From NCBI RefSeq assembly GCF_001661495.1, contig NZ_BDDT01000005.1:1-64000 (forward strand): a stretch of DNA of 64,000 nt. Direction: 5' to 3'. Position numbers and translations under genes: made by a program. The notes beneath the pieces are model-generated. The model did no database searches and was not told the origin of the DNA. It saw nothing but the letters and a program-made list of their open reading frames with translations. Shown piece by piece: positions 17,957 through 26,667 of this stretch. The first letter of the stretch is position 1, and each line of letters starts with the position of its first letter. Source of the DNA: Pseudoalteromonas prydzensis. Its GTDB lineage: Bacteria; Pseudomonadota; Gammaproteobacteria; Enterobacterales; Alteromonadaceae.

Positions 17957-19777
17957 ATGTGTGGAATCGTTGGGGCTGTTGCAGAACGCCCAGTAAATAA
18001 AATTTTAGTCGAAGGTTTAAAGCGCCTTGAGTACCGTGGTTACGACTCAGCTGGTGTGGCACTTTTAGATGGTAATACACTTAATACCGTAAAAGCAGTG
18101 GGTAAAGTAGTTAACCTTGAAAACGCGCTTGATGAAGCTGGCGTAAAAGGTACTACCGGTATTGCACACACTCGCTGGGCAACTCACGGCGGCGTGACGA
18201 AAGCAAACGCGCACCCGCATATTTCAAACAGCGAAATTGCCTTAGTGCACAATGGTATTATTGAAAACCACGCCAGCTTACGTGAAGCGCTGAAAGGCGA
18301 TGGTTACGAGTTTTTATCAGACACAGATACCGAAGTAATGGTGCATTTAATTCATCAACTTCGCCAGCAACACACCACTTTACTTGCAGCAGTACAAGCG
18401 GCTGTTAAACAGTTTGAAGGCGCATTTGGTACAGTAGTATTTGATAAAGCCAACGATAATGAAATTATTGTTGCCCGTTCAGGCAGTCCATTAGTTATTG
18501 GCTTAGGCCTTGGCGAAAACTTTATTGCCTCTGACCAATTAGCATTATTACCAGTAACTCGTACCTTTATCTACCTTGAAGAAGGTGATGTAGCGCGTAT
18601 CACCCGTAACAGTGTGGAAATTTTTGATGTAGACGGCAATGCCGTTGAACGTGAAGTCATTGAGTCAAACATCACACAAGATGCATCAGGTAAAGGTGAG
18701 TACCGTCACTACATGCTTAAAGAGATTTACGAACAGCCACTTGCAGTACGTAATACTCTTGAAGGACGTTTAAATGACGACCGCGTAGCGATTGATGCCT
18801 TTGGCGACAGTGCACAGCAAATATTTAAAGATGTAAAACACGTACAAATTATTGCCTGTGGTACGTCTTACCACTCAGGTATGGTTGCACGTTACTGGCT
18901 TGAGCAATTTGCAGGTGTTAGCTGTAACGTAGAAATTGCCTCTGAGTTCCGTTACCGCCAGTCGTTTGTACATGAAAACAGCTTACTGGTTACTATTTCT
19001 CAATCGGGTGAAACGGCTGATACTTTAGCAGCACTGCGTTTAGCAAAACAGCAAGGTTACATGGCATCAATGACCATTTGTAACGTACCTGGCTCATCAC
19101 TTGTGCGCGAATCAGACCTTGCCTTTATGACCAAAGCCGGCGCTGAAATTGGTGTTGCTTCTACTAAAGCATTTACCACGCAATTGGTTGGTTTGTTAAT
19201 GCTTACTGCGTCTATCGCGCAAGAGAAAGGCTTAGATCAAAGCACGATTGTTAACGCTATTAAATTGCTGCCAGCTAAATTAGAAGAAACTTTATTACTT
19301 GCTGATGGCATTGCCGACCTTGCAGAAGAGTTTGCCGACAAGCACCACTCACTGTTTTTAGGTCGTGGTTCACAATACCCAATTGCAATGGAAGGCGCGC
19401 TTAAGCTTAAAGAAATTTCATACATTCACGCTGAAGCATACGCAGCTGGCGAGCTCAAACATGGTCCGCTTGCGTTAATTGATGCCGACATGCCTATTAT
19501 TGTTGTAGCACCAAACAATGAGCTATTAGAAAAGCTTAAATCAAACGTAGAAGAAGTACGTGCCCGCGGCGGCATCATCTATGTATTCGCAGATAAAGAT
19601 TCACACTTTGAGTCAGACGACACAATGCGAGTGATCAACGTAAACCATGTAGATGACGTGATTGCACCAGTTGTTTATACCTTGCCATTACAGTTACTGT
19701 CGTACTACGTAGCGGTAATTAAAGGCACAGACGTTGATCAACCACGTAATCTAGCTAAGTCGGTTACAGTTGAGTAA
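17957..19777 (+). CDS. glmS: Glutamine-fructose-6-phosphate aminotransferase GlmS
   Basis: A 606-aa enzyme making glucosamine-6-phosphate from fructose-6-phosphate and glutamine, the entry step to peptidoglycan and LPS amino sugars. The start must be 17957 because the catalytic N-terminal cysteine follows Met (MCGIVGAV), and an AGGAG ribosome site precedes it. The glutaminase domain shows [22 protein letters not shown] and HNGIIENH blocks; two SIS domains follow ([49 protein letters not shown]), and the end [11 protein letters not shown] is canonical. The 3' end forms the Tn7 target recognition region, and a Tn7-like end lies 25 nt past the stop. Confidence 0.97.
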   Translation: MCGIVGAVAERPVNKILVEGLKRLEYRGYDSAGVALLDGNTLNTVKAVGKVVNLENALDEAGVKGTTGIAHTRWATHGGVTKANAHPHISNSEIALVHNGIIENHASLREALKGDGYEFLSDTDTEVMVHLIHQLRQQHTTLLAAVQAAVKQFEGAFGTVVFDKANDNEIIVARSGSPLVIGLGLGENFIASDQLALLPVTRTFIYLEEGDVARITRNSVEIFDVDGNAVEREVIESNITQDASGKGEYRHYMLKEIYEQPLAVRNTLEGRLNDDRVAIDAFGDSAQQIFKDVKHVQIIACGTSYHSGMVARYWLEQFAGVSCNVEIASEFRYRQSFVHENSLLVTISQSGETADTLAALRLAKQQGYMASMTICNVPGSSLVRESDLAFMTKAGAEIGVASTKAFTTQLVGLLMLTASIAQEKGLDQSTIVNAIKLLPAKLEETLLLADGIADLAEEFADKHHSLFLGRGSQYPIAMEGALKLKEISYIHAEAYAAGELKHGPLALIDADMPIIVVAPNNELLEKLKSNVEEVRARGGIIYVFADKDSHFESDDTMRVINVNHVDDVIAPVVYTLPLQLLSYYVAVIKGTDVDQPRNLAKSVTVE

Positions 19778-19797
19778 AATCAATAGGTTAAAGTTTA

Positions 19798-19802
19798 AAC
19801 AT
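19798..19802 (+). repeat. Putative 5-bp target site flank of the Tn7-like element (attTn7)
   Basis: AACAT directly precedes the TGT terminus and ends 25 nt after the glmS stop codon, the position where Tn7 duplicates 5 bp. The matching copy at the far end of the element was not found in this window. Confidence 0.5.
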
Positions 19803-19865
19803 TGTGGGTGAACAATAAAGTTTCACCCTACACAATAAAGTATCATTCCAAACAATAAAGTTTCA
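19803..19865 (+). mobile_element. Tn7-like transposon right end with three TnsB-type binding sites
   Basis: The sequence starts TGTGGGTGAACAATAAAG, closely matching the Tn7 right terminus TGTGGGCGGACAATAAAG. It contains three copies of ACAATAAAGT-T/A-TCA at 19812, 19832 and 19852, spaced exactly 20 bp, like the TnsB sites of Tn7. The terminus lies 25 nt after the glmS stop, exactly where Tn7 inserts. Together with the truncated tnsA at 21274 this shows that a Tn7-family element inserted here. The opposite end is not visible, so the element is a relic. Confidence 0.88.
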
Positions 19866-19965
19866 TGCTAAATAAAATCTAGCAATTGAACATTCTTTAT
19901 GGCACAAAAGAAGGCGTTCATTAATTAAGCCGTGAAATAAGAAACATGGAAGTGTAGGTATAGAG

Positions 19966-20976
19966 ATGGTCTTTGACGAGTTTATAAAAAAAGCTAAGGA
20001 AAATAATAATATATCTGATGACTTAATCAACAGAGTGTTGTTTTTTTCCAATATATGGACAACTTTCTTTGCTCCAGCTCTTATAGGTATAGGTATTTCT
20101 TATTTATACACACTGGATAAAGATGAAAACATTTCTTGGGTATTTTGGATTTTACTTATTATGTTTGCGACAGTTCACTTTGGAGTTGCATTCTTGCAGC
20201 ATTTGAATAGCCGTAAATACTCATTAGTGTCTGAGGTACTGGGGTTAGAGAATGAAGTTCAGAAGACGCGAGATAATCTAGCAAAGCACCTGCATGCCTT
20301 GAAAGATGTATCAAACTTACATGCAAATCAAACAACTACAATATTTTGTCTAGCTAATATTGTAGACACAGCAGTTGGTGAATTACATGAAATGGAGTTG
20401 AATAAAACGCGTTGTAGTGTCGATAAATTCGATGACATAATAAAATCACGGTATGAGCAGATGATTCGTCTATTGTCTTTGGAGCGTGAAGCTCTATTCG
20501 GGTATACATCTGAAAGCCTTTACAATATAGCGTTGTATCACTACGATAAGAGTGATGAAAAGTTAAAAGTTTTAGTGCGAGATTGTGATAATAGGCTTCA
20601 GAAAAGGAATCGAGAATGGGGTCCTGGACATGGTCATGTTGGTTTAGCATTCTTGCACAAACGAATTAAAATTTGTCCAGATATAACGAAAAGCAACGAA
20701 CTGATGAATTACTCTGATGCGTCTGGTGGTGAGACAAAATATAAAAGTTTTTTCTCTATTCCAATATTACGCTGTAAAGACAATGGCGATGTTGGTAATG
20801 GTGAACTTCCATTTGGTGTATTGGTCTTAACTAGTGCGACTAGTGAGCAATTTGAGGACATTAGAGATCTACAATTTTTGAATATCGTTGTAAAATTTTT
20901 TGCAATATACCTTGCGGCAGTTGAAGCGTTTCTAGCTCATAATGGTAATCTAATAGAAGGTGATGATGATGTCTGA
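19966..20976 (+). CDS. Two-TM protein with C-terminal GAF-like domain, cargo of the Tn7-like relic
   Basis: A 336-aa protein not recognised as a named family. It has two membrane helices (about 30-49 and 58-78), a short coiled-coil (about 85-115, LGLENEVQKTRDNLAKHLHALKD), then a soluble region whose last part (about 225-320) has the feel of a GAF sensor fold (HGHVGLAFLHKR, YKSFFSIPILRC, FGVLVLTSA). It sits 100 nt inside the Tn7-like end, between the end and tnsA, with AT-rich codons unlike glmS, so it is probably acquired cargo. Membrane plus small-molecule-sensor proteins of this kind occur in defence islands, but no defence role can be shown here. The next gene overlaps its stop. Confidence 0.65.
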   Translation: MVFDEFIKKAKENNNISDDLINRVLFFSNIWTTFFAPALIGIGISYLYTLDKDENISWVFWILLIMFATVHFGVAFLQHLNSRKYSLVSEVLGLENEVQKTRDNLAKHLHALKDVSNLHANQTTTIFCLANIVDTAVGELHEMELNKTRCSVDKFDDIIKSRYEQMIRLLSLEREALFGYTSESLYNIALYHYDKSDEKLKVLVRDCDNRLQKRNREWGPGHGHVGLAFLHKRIKICPDITKSNELMNYSDASGGETKYKSFFSIPILRCKDNGDVGNGELPFGVLVLTSATSEQFEDIRDLQFLNIVVKFFAIYLAAVEAFLAHNGNLIEGDDDV

Positions 20977-21163
20977 TAAGAAAGTTGAAACACCAACTCT
21001 TAAAGTTAGTGATATTCCAGTAAAATCACTTAGTGCTTCAGAGGGCTATAAAGTTGTGCAGGCAATTACCACTGAGTCTTACGACCCTCAGTCAATAGGT
21101 GAGCTATTTCAAGAGCAAAGAAAGAAATCATTTGCTTATGCTAAGTTACTGGTTTCTGGTTAA
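20969..21163 (+). CDS. Small protein translationally coupled to the 2TM-GAF gene
   Basis: A protein of about 64 aa with no recognised family, charged, Ser/Thr-rich and probably partly disordered (TPTLKVSDIPVKSLSASEGY), ending RKKSFAYAKLLVSG. Its ATG (20969; alternatives at 20963 and 20966) overlaps the stop of the preceding gene, which implies coupled translation and a shared task. No signal peptide or membrane helix. Confidence 0.5.
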   Translation: MSDKKVETPTLKVSDIPVKSLSASEGYKVVQAITTESYDPQSIGELFQEQRKKSFAYAKLLVSG

Positions 21164-21273
21164 AATCAATATTTATCTAATCACCTTGAACACATTCTTC
21201 ATATAGAGCCTGAGTTGAACTATTGACATATCTTACGCTATGCTGAAATTTCAATCAGTTATAGCGGTATATT

Positions 21274-21594
21274 ATGTCTAGGAAGATTGGCCATACTGAG
21301 GCGCAATATCGTAAGTGGATTAAAGAGGGGCGTGGTAGTGGTGATTACCAAGATTACAAGCCGTGGTTAACGGTTTATGATGCGCCATCCGATGGCCGTG
21401 TACATCGAGTCTTTGGTTATAAATCCAAGCGAACACACCATTTATTATCCGACCTTGAACTATCTATGTTCTATTTGCTCGAGTGGCGGCAGGATGTGCT
21501 GCAAGTAAATGAGCAATTTTCGCTTGATCGTGAAATAACGGTAGAGTTAGCTGAATCTGCGATCAAAAACACCCAAATGTTCGGAGGGCGATAA
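21274..21594 (+). pseudogene. tnsA: Truncated TnsA-like endonuclease of the Tn7-like element
   Basis: 106 aa matching only the N-terminal part of TnsA (about 270 aa in Tn7), the endonuclease subunit that cuts the 5' ends of the transposon. Typical blocks are YKPWLTVYDAPSDGRVHRVFG, THHLLSDLELSMFYLLEW and VLQVNEQFSL. Glu62 aligns with the catalytic Glu63 of Tn7 TnsA, but the catalytic Asp and Lys of the missing half are absent, so the protein cannot work. After about residue 95 the frame runs into unrelated sequence (NTQMFGGR) and a stop. No tnsB, tnsC or tnsD follows. The deletion probably joined this point to resident chromosome. Confidence 0.85.
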
Positions 21595-21779
21595 ACACCT
21601 GTCCAGCGACTTTACCTTTTATGCTTTTACTTACTTCATGATTATTAATAAGAAACATCATTAATTCTGCGTAAAACTCTGCCTTAAAATAGGGAAATGT
21701 GCACTTTACTACAGGTTTGGTTCTGCATGCAGGAGTAAGTGCATATTTGCTCTAAGATAGGCTCGGTACTTACTTAAAC

Positions 21780-22487
21780 TTAATAGCTAAATTTAACCTC
21801 TGCTTTTCTTTTTAACTGGCTAGCAACGTTTTCAGCAAATTCAAAGGTGTTAAAGTTGTCCTTAAAGTAGGAAATATCATCCCGTTCAATGTAAGTGCTG
21901 TCTAACACTTCTCTAAAATCTAGAATATCTTTTAGGTTCTCAGTGTTTACATCATACTTGCCCCATGCATTGGCTTTACCATCAGCGCCTCTGTCGTAGG
22001 CCAGTCCTTTCATCATTACATCGGGTACTTGTTTGGCTAATTCTACAAGTTCAGTGTTTTCATTCAGTTTTTCTTCAAGAAAAGCTTTGCTTTCGTCACT
22101 GATAGGGCCATTCACAACCAGTTGGCCGCCTTCGTCAACAGAAAAGCCCCAATCCTGTTTAGCTAGCTGTGGATCTGATTTTTGCAGTTCGCTCATAAAG
22201 TCTTGGTAATGAGATTGCATATCTCTGAATAAACTGGGTAGTTCACCAAAATAAAGTGTTTGCGACACCTTCGCAAACCGATCTGGTTCGTACACGCTCA
22301 CAGAAGTGACTTCAACATTGTGCAGGTTTTGGTTGTTAGCAAGGGCTGGTTCATTGCTGATATCGCTTTGGGCATGCTGTTGTTTGGCTGCAGTGTTGAG
22401 CTCTTCAGTAATAGGCTGCTTGCTGTCTGTTACTTGCTTTGTCGTGCTGAGTTGGGCCTGATTAATGGCTGAGTTAGCTATCTTCAT
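21780..22487 (-). CDS. Hypothetical cytoplasmic protein
   Basis: A 235-aa protein with no recognised domain. The first 75 residues are low complexity and polar (Gln, Ser, Thr, Asn, Ala), the rest is an acidic alpha-helical domain (about 85-230) with SVSVYEPDRFAKVS, DWGFSVDEGGQLVVNGPIS and YDRGADGKANAWGKYD. No signal peptide. It is probably chromosomal rather than transposon cargo because it lies beyond the truncated tnsA on the other strand, but the boundary is not certain. Function unknown. Confidence 0.6.
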   Translation of the reverse strand: MKIANSAINQAQLSTTKQVTDSKQPITEELNTAAKQQHAQSDISNEPALANNQNLHNVEVTSVSVYEPDRFAKVSQTLYFGELPSLFRDMQSHYQDFMSELQKSDPQLAKQDWGFSVDEGGQLVVNGPISDESKAFLEEKLNENTELVELAKQVPDVMMKGLAYDRGADGKANAWGKYDVNTENLKDILDFREVLDSTYIERDDISYFKDNFNTFEFAENVASQLKRKAEVKFSY

Positions 22488-22589
22488 AACATATTCCTTA
22501 TAAGTGAAGAGGTCTTATTTATCGGTAGGTTCTTATAATTACTTTAGTAAAATTTAACACTTTTTTCATTTATACCAAGTAACTGAAAA

Positions 22590-22620
22590 TAAAAACAGAG
22601 CAGTGCTTGCACACTGCTCT
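22590..22620 (-). terminator. Terminator of the secreted-protein gene (minus strand)
   Basis: The 9-bp perfect stem AGAGCAGTG / CACTGCTCT with a 6-nt loop is followed, on the minus strand, by GTTTTTATTTTC. It lies just past the stop of the gene at 22635-23990. Confidence 0.8.
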
Positions 22621-22634
22621 TATAATTCAAAGAA

Positions 22635-23990
22635 TTACGATGGGTTGCTGCTCACTAAATCTTGATCGCATAAATGACTAAACCAGACGTACTCGACGTT
22701 GTCACCGCCAACTCCGAGTCCAACAGAGTGTGGTACTTCCAGTCGCCACACACCATACACCAAGTCAGTATCCCATATATTTTTGTAACCTAAGCTATAT
22801 TCTGTATGTCTTAGCGTTAGATCGCTATAACATGAACCTAAGTTTATTGTGCCTGAAACTACACCGATACTGTTAGAAACCATCTCATAGTCTGTATATT
22901 CAATGACACCTTCAGGCTCTCTAATGTCTTGGTCAAACTTCAGTACAGCGCTTGCGCCTTCAATTGGTTGACCCGTCGAGTCTTGAAGTGTAATGCCCCA
23001 AGTGAGCTTGCGATAAGCTTGGGTTGTCGCATAAGGTAGGTCAGAAACGAATGATGAATAAGGCACACGGTTTACATTGCTTTCACCAGAGACATAATGA
23101 TTCGATGCCGACACTACTTTGCTGCCGAATGTGAGTCCGTAGTAATTGTTTGGATTAACAGGCAGCGCTAAGTTGGGACGAACTCTGACATAAATTTCCT
23201 GATTGGGCTGTAAGTTGCCCAATGTATTATCGGCGTTTATGGTAAAGGTTTGCCAACCAGCGCTATAGTATTCCACAATCCACTCATCTAAATTGTTATC
23301 AGAGAAATTAAGTAGCACATCTTGGCCTCGTACCGAGGTGAATTTATAGATATCTATATCAGTCGCTGAATCCATATTGGCACTGATCTTATGCTGTTTG
23401 TCTGCTAACACAGTGGCCGTTGCAGCTGTATCATTAAACTCATAATCATCTAACTCAGTCGTCACAGCTGCGCCAAAGTTAAATGCCGCACCGGTGGATT
23501 CTTGTGCCTCCATAAACCAGTAGTAATGTCCCGGAACGGTCAAAACAACAACTGTTTCATCGGCATTTGCGGCATTACTCGAGGTGCCTAGAGTTGTGTA
23601 GGTATTATCTTCATTGTGTCGTATGATGCTGAGATCAATGTTGTTTCCGGTTTCTTGATTGAGTAGTAAGGCTGTTGTCTTGCTGCGTTCAGTAATTTCA
23701 AAATGGTAGCAGGCCGTGCCGCTAACATTTAAGCCAGATAAAGTATACAAATTGCCAGTAGCAAGCGTTGGGCATTGTGGCGTAATACTGGTTGTTGACA
23801 CCTCGGTATTTGCCACACTGGACAGCGCTTTTTTATTTCGTTTTTTAGCGGTATTAAAGGTGAGCTTTTTTTGCGAGAGTTTGACTTCTCCCGCTGGTTT
23901 TAAATTCAGTTCTTGTGAACCCACTTGCGCGTGTGCATACAGTGCTGAAGTTAATGCGGTAGTTGACAATAAAACCATGGTTTTTTTCAT
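22635..23990 (-). CDS. Secreted protein with pre-peptidase-like beta domains
   Basis: A 451-aa exported protein. A signal peptide at 1-21 ends in YAHAQ. Two regions resemble PPC-type (pre-peptidase C-terminal) beta-sandwiches: about 75-175 (CYHFEITERSKTTALLLNQETGNNIDLSIIRHN) and about 180-280 (YEFNDTAATATVLADKQ then DSATDIDIYKFTSVRGQDVLLNFS). A third, perhaps Ig-like, domain follows. No protease or other catalytic motif is visible, so it may be an adhesive or accessory secreted protein. Monocistronic, with its own terminator. Confidence 0.65.
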   Translation of the reverse strand: MKKTMVLLSTTALTSALYAHAQVGSQELNLKPAGEVKLSQKKLTFNTAKKRNKKALSSVANTEVSTTSITPQCPTLATGNLYTLSGLNVSGTACYHFEITERSKTTALLLNQETGNNIDLSIIRHNEDNTYTTLGTSSNAANADETVVVLTVPGHYYWFMEAQESTGAAFNFGAAVTTELDDYEFNDTAATATVLADKQHKISANMDSATDIDIYKFTSVRGQDVLLNFSDNNLDEWIVEYYSAGWQTFTINADNTLGNLQPNQEIYVRVRPNLALPVNPNNYYGLTFGSKVVSASNHYVSGESNVNRVPYSSFVSDLPYATTQAYRKLTWGITLQDSTGQPIEGASAVLKFDQDIREPEGVIEYTDYEMVSNSIGVVSGTINLGSCYSDLTLRHTEYSLGYKNIWDTDLVYGVWRLEVPHSVGLGVGGDNVEYVWFSHLCDQDLVSSNPS

Positions 23991-24365
23991 ACGTTATTTT
24001 CCTTATTTTGTATTCAATTTCATATAAACATTATCTCGTTTTTAGCACAACCTACTGTTAATCAATGGTGTTCCTATTAAGGGGGGGGATTGTTGAGTGA
24101 TTTAAAATTAATCGGCGTTATTTTGGCTTTTTTAATGGGTATAGATAAGATTAATGTTGTTAAAATTAAAATTAAAATAAGTGAAAAATTATAAAAATTT
24201 CATTTGCTTTTCATAGCAGGGTTTTAAATGAGTTGTTTGTTACTTTATCGGGTTTATGGTGAAGGCAAATAAGCGGCGGTTGTAACGCTTGAGAATGCAA
24301 AAGGATGCTTAGTGGGCCTTGCTGATCAAAGTATGAAATTCTTATCAATCATGGCATTTTTGGTT

Positions 24366-24722
24366 TCAACTACCAATGTTCTGATACCACTTATCGAATT
24401 GGTTTAATTCTGCTTGGCCTTTAATGGCTGCTGCAACTACATGCCTATCATCTTGATCGGGTAAGCTTAGCCCATTAATTAAAGGCTCATAGCCTTCAAC
24501 CAAACAATCAGGAACATTAGCATTCATGAGCGTTTTGATTCTTTCAAGTGCTGTATGCTCAATACTTGGGTTGTTCTTAAGCAGGTTTCGAGTCCATTCA
24601 TCATGTATTTGCTCTGTCCATCGAGCTCGGAATAAACCTGTATTGGCTAAGTACATCAAATAGCTACGAAGTGGAGCAGGGTACATAACACATGCATCTA
24701 AGATTACTGTATAGGATGACAT
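24366..24722 (-). CDS. PIN-domain toxin (VapC-like), possibly C-terminally shortened
   Basis: 118 aa. PIN-domain acidic residues are visible: D9 (VILDACVMYP), E42 (HDEW) and D91/D92 (LPDQDDRHVVAAA). Proteins of this PIN group usually continue after AAIKG-AE with a strand such as IVTFNLKDFP and some 60 more residues. Here the sequence instead turns into NQFDKWYQNIGS and stops, so the C-terminus looks replaced or lost and ribonuclease activity is doubtful. Its ATG overlaps the stop of the antitoxin-like gene by 1 nt (TAATG), the classic toxin-antitoxin order. Confidence 0.72.
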   Translation of the reverse strand: MSSYTVILDACVMYPAPLRSYLMYLANTGLFRARWTEQIHDEWTRNLLKNNPSIEHTALERIKTLMNANVPDCLVEGYEPLINGLSLPDQDDRHVVAAAIKGQAELNQFDKWYQNIGS

Positions 24723-25174
24723 TAATAGCCCATATCCATTTCTTGATCTAAAGCTGATAATTCAGCAAGTGATGCTAAACGCTGTTCTTCTAAGCGTTGT
24801 TTATATTGCATAAGATCGGCAAAAGCGACTTTCCTACGATTTCCCGTGCGAGTAAATGGGATTTCTTGTGAATCAAGGAGTTTTATAAATGTTGGGCGTG
24901 ACATATTTAGCATATCAGCACCTTCCTGCGTTGTTAGTTCTGCATGAATAGGGGTAATGCTAACGGAGTTGCCTTGCCCTAATTGAGTAAGTACTTCGAT
25001 CATCATATTTAATGCGCTTGCAGGGATCGTTACTTCATGAAATTTACCTAGTTGATCAACCACATTAATTCTTTGCGCCTCACCATTGGCTTGTATAACA
25101 GCTGATAGCTCTTGGCTACCAAGCTTAGCGAGTGCTATTTCTTCAGCACTGGGTAATTTTGTAGCTGTGTTCAT
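24722..25174 (-). CDS. Antitoxin with excisionase-type helix-turn-helix
   Basis: A 150-aa DNA-binding protein, the partner of the PIN toxin downstream. The N-terminal half (about 1-75) is an alpha/beta segment (RINVVDQLGKFHEVTIPASALNMM) and the C-terminal half holds a MerR/excisionase-type HTH (TQEGADMLNMSRPTFIKLLDSQEIPFTRTGNRRKVAFADL) and a helical tail that would cover the toxin. It would repress its own operon and neutralise the PIN protein. Confidence 0.78.
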   Translation of the reverse strand: MNTATKLPSAEEIALAKLGSQELSAVIQANGEAQRINVVDQLGKFHEVTIPASALNMMIEVLTQLGQGNSVSITPIHAELTTQEGADMLNMSRPTFIKLLDSQEIPFTRTGNRRKVAFADLMQYKQRLEEQRLASLAELSALDQEMDMGY

Positions 25175-25360
25175 TTTTCTCTCTTACTATTGACGAGTAC
25201 AAATTGTACAATGTTGTAAGTATCCGAAATATTCGCAATAAAGTCAACATTCGAAATATTCGAAAATAAACCTAAAGACGATAAATAGCGCTTTATGCGC
25301 TTTTTTTGTGTCTGAAACTCTGTTAACTTAAGTAACTCATTATTCTCTAAGGGATTAGTT

Positions 25361-26554
25361 ATGCGCTTAATCACCGCTCTGTGTTTTATTAGCTTTAGTA
25401 TTTTTAGTTCACTAAGTGCCTTTGCACAATCTGATGTTAAACAACAAACAGCTGATTATTCTCAGTTCACGCACACTATTAAATCGGCTGTTTTAAACGA
25501 AGAACGCACAGTTGTTGTACAGTTACCAAAGAGCTACCAAGCTGAGCCAAAGAAGGTTTATCCGGTCTTATATCGCTTAGATGGAGCGGGTAATATACCG
25601 CTTGCTAGTGCTGTTATTGAGCGTTTACAAAATGATAATCGTGCGCCTGAGGTTATTATTGTCGCTATTGAAAACACAAATCGACTTAGAGATATGTATC
25701 CTACAGTGAACAAGGAGCCGCAGGGTCCTGTCGGTGAAGGGGGCGGCGCGGCAAAGTTTTTAGCGTTCTTTGAACAAGAGCTAATTCCTTTAGTAAATAA
25801 GAATTATCGTACGCATGACTATAAGGTTATTGCTGGTGCCTCTGCTGGTGGTGTATTTTCGTTATATGCGTTGCAAGCCAAACCTGAGTTATTCCAAGCG
25901 CATATTGCGTATAGCCCTGCGGTTTGGTGGAACTATGGCGCATCGGTAAAAAGTACAAAGTCGTTTTTAGCTAAAAGCAAAGAGCTTAATAATTACGTTT
26001 ATATAAATATCGGCGAAGAAGCCGGCATCATGCGAGAAAGGTATGATGAATTGCTGCAATCACTACAATCGCCTGAAGTGCGAGGGTTACGCTTTTTTAA
26101 TGATGCATTTGATGGTATCTCGCATGGCTTAACCACTGCTGCTGGCGTATTTAATGCCTACTACAACTTATTTTTACCTAAACAAATGCCCATAAGTGCT
26201 TTGACTGACGATGTAGCATCGATTGATGCATACTATAAAACATTATCTCAACAATGGGGTGAGCAGATTGCGCCACCGGATCGCGCTGTTAGATCACTCG
26301 GTTATAACTTAACGGGCAGCAAGCAGTTTACTCGTGCTATTGAGGTGTTTAAGTACAATTTAAAAAACTACCCAAAATCAGTTGATGCGCTTTCTGCTTT
26401 ATCTTATGGCTATGAAATGCAAGGTGATACTCGTCAAGCACTTGAACAGATGGGATCTGCTTTAGCGATTGCTGATGACTCATATCCTTATATAAATTAC
26501 TTACAAGAGACGAAAATAAGGCTACAAAGGCTGTTAGATGGGAAAGCAAAATGA
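25361..26554 (+). CDS. Secreted esterase of the esterase D family with C-terminal TPR-like region
   Basis: 397 aa with a signal peptide (about 1-22, ending SAFA). The alpha/beta-hydrolase domain (about 35-280) has the nucleophile elbow GASAGGVFSLYAL and the histidine region DGISHGLTT, and resembles putative esterases of PF00756, which includes IroE/Fes-like siderophore esterases and feruloyl esterases. Residues about 300-390 form a helical TPR-like tail (SVDALSALSYGYEMQGDTRQALEQM). Substrate not predictable. It is 113 nt upstream of the FecR-like gene and may or may not belong to that system. Confidence 0.8.
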   Translation: MRLITALCFISFSIFSSLSAFAQSDVKQQTADYSQFTHTIKSAVLNEERTVVVQLPKSYQAEPKKVYPVLYRLDGAGNIPLASAVIERLQNDNRAPEVIIVAIENTNRLRDMYPTVNKEPQGPVGEGGGAAKFLAFFEQELIPLVNKNYRTHDYKVIAGASAGGVFSLYALQAKPELFQAHIAYSPAVWWNYGASVKSTKSFLAKSKELNNYVYINIGEEAGIMRERYDELLQSLQSPEVRGLRFFNDAFDGISHGLTTAAGVFNAYYNLFLPKQMPISALTDDVASIDAYYKTLSQQWGEQIAPPDRAVRSLGYNLTGSKQFTRAIEVFKYNLKNYPKSVDALSALSYGYEMQGDTRQALEQMGSALAIADDSYPYINYLQETKIRLQRLLDGKAK

Positions 26555-26667
26555 TTGTTTTTTAGCTTCATAATAATACTGTTTTATATAGCTCAAGCTC
26601 GGTGGTTGTAGCCAAATTGTCATATATGGTTGTTATGCTGCCATGAACTTTATTTAATAAATTGCAC

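Noticed and set aside
21595..24365. Left end of the Tn7-like element
   Set aside because: No inverted TnsB sites (ACTTTATTGT type) with a terminal CCCACA next to AACAT were seen, so the genes here were not assigned to the element.
25171..25374. 67-aa minus-strand ORF between the antitoxin and the esterase
   Set aside because: It overlaps the esterase signal-peptide start and the antitoxin promoter region and has no recognisable pattern.
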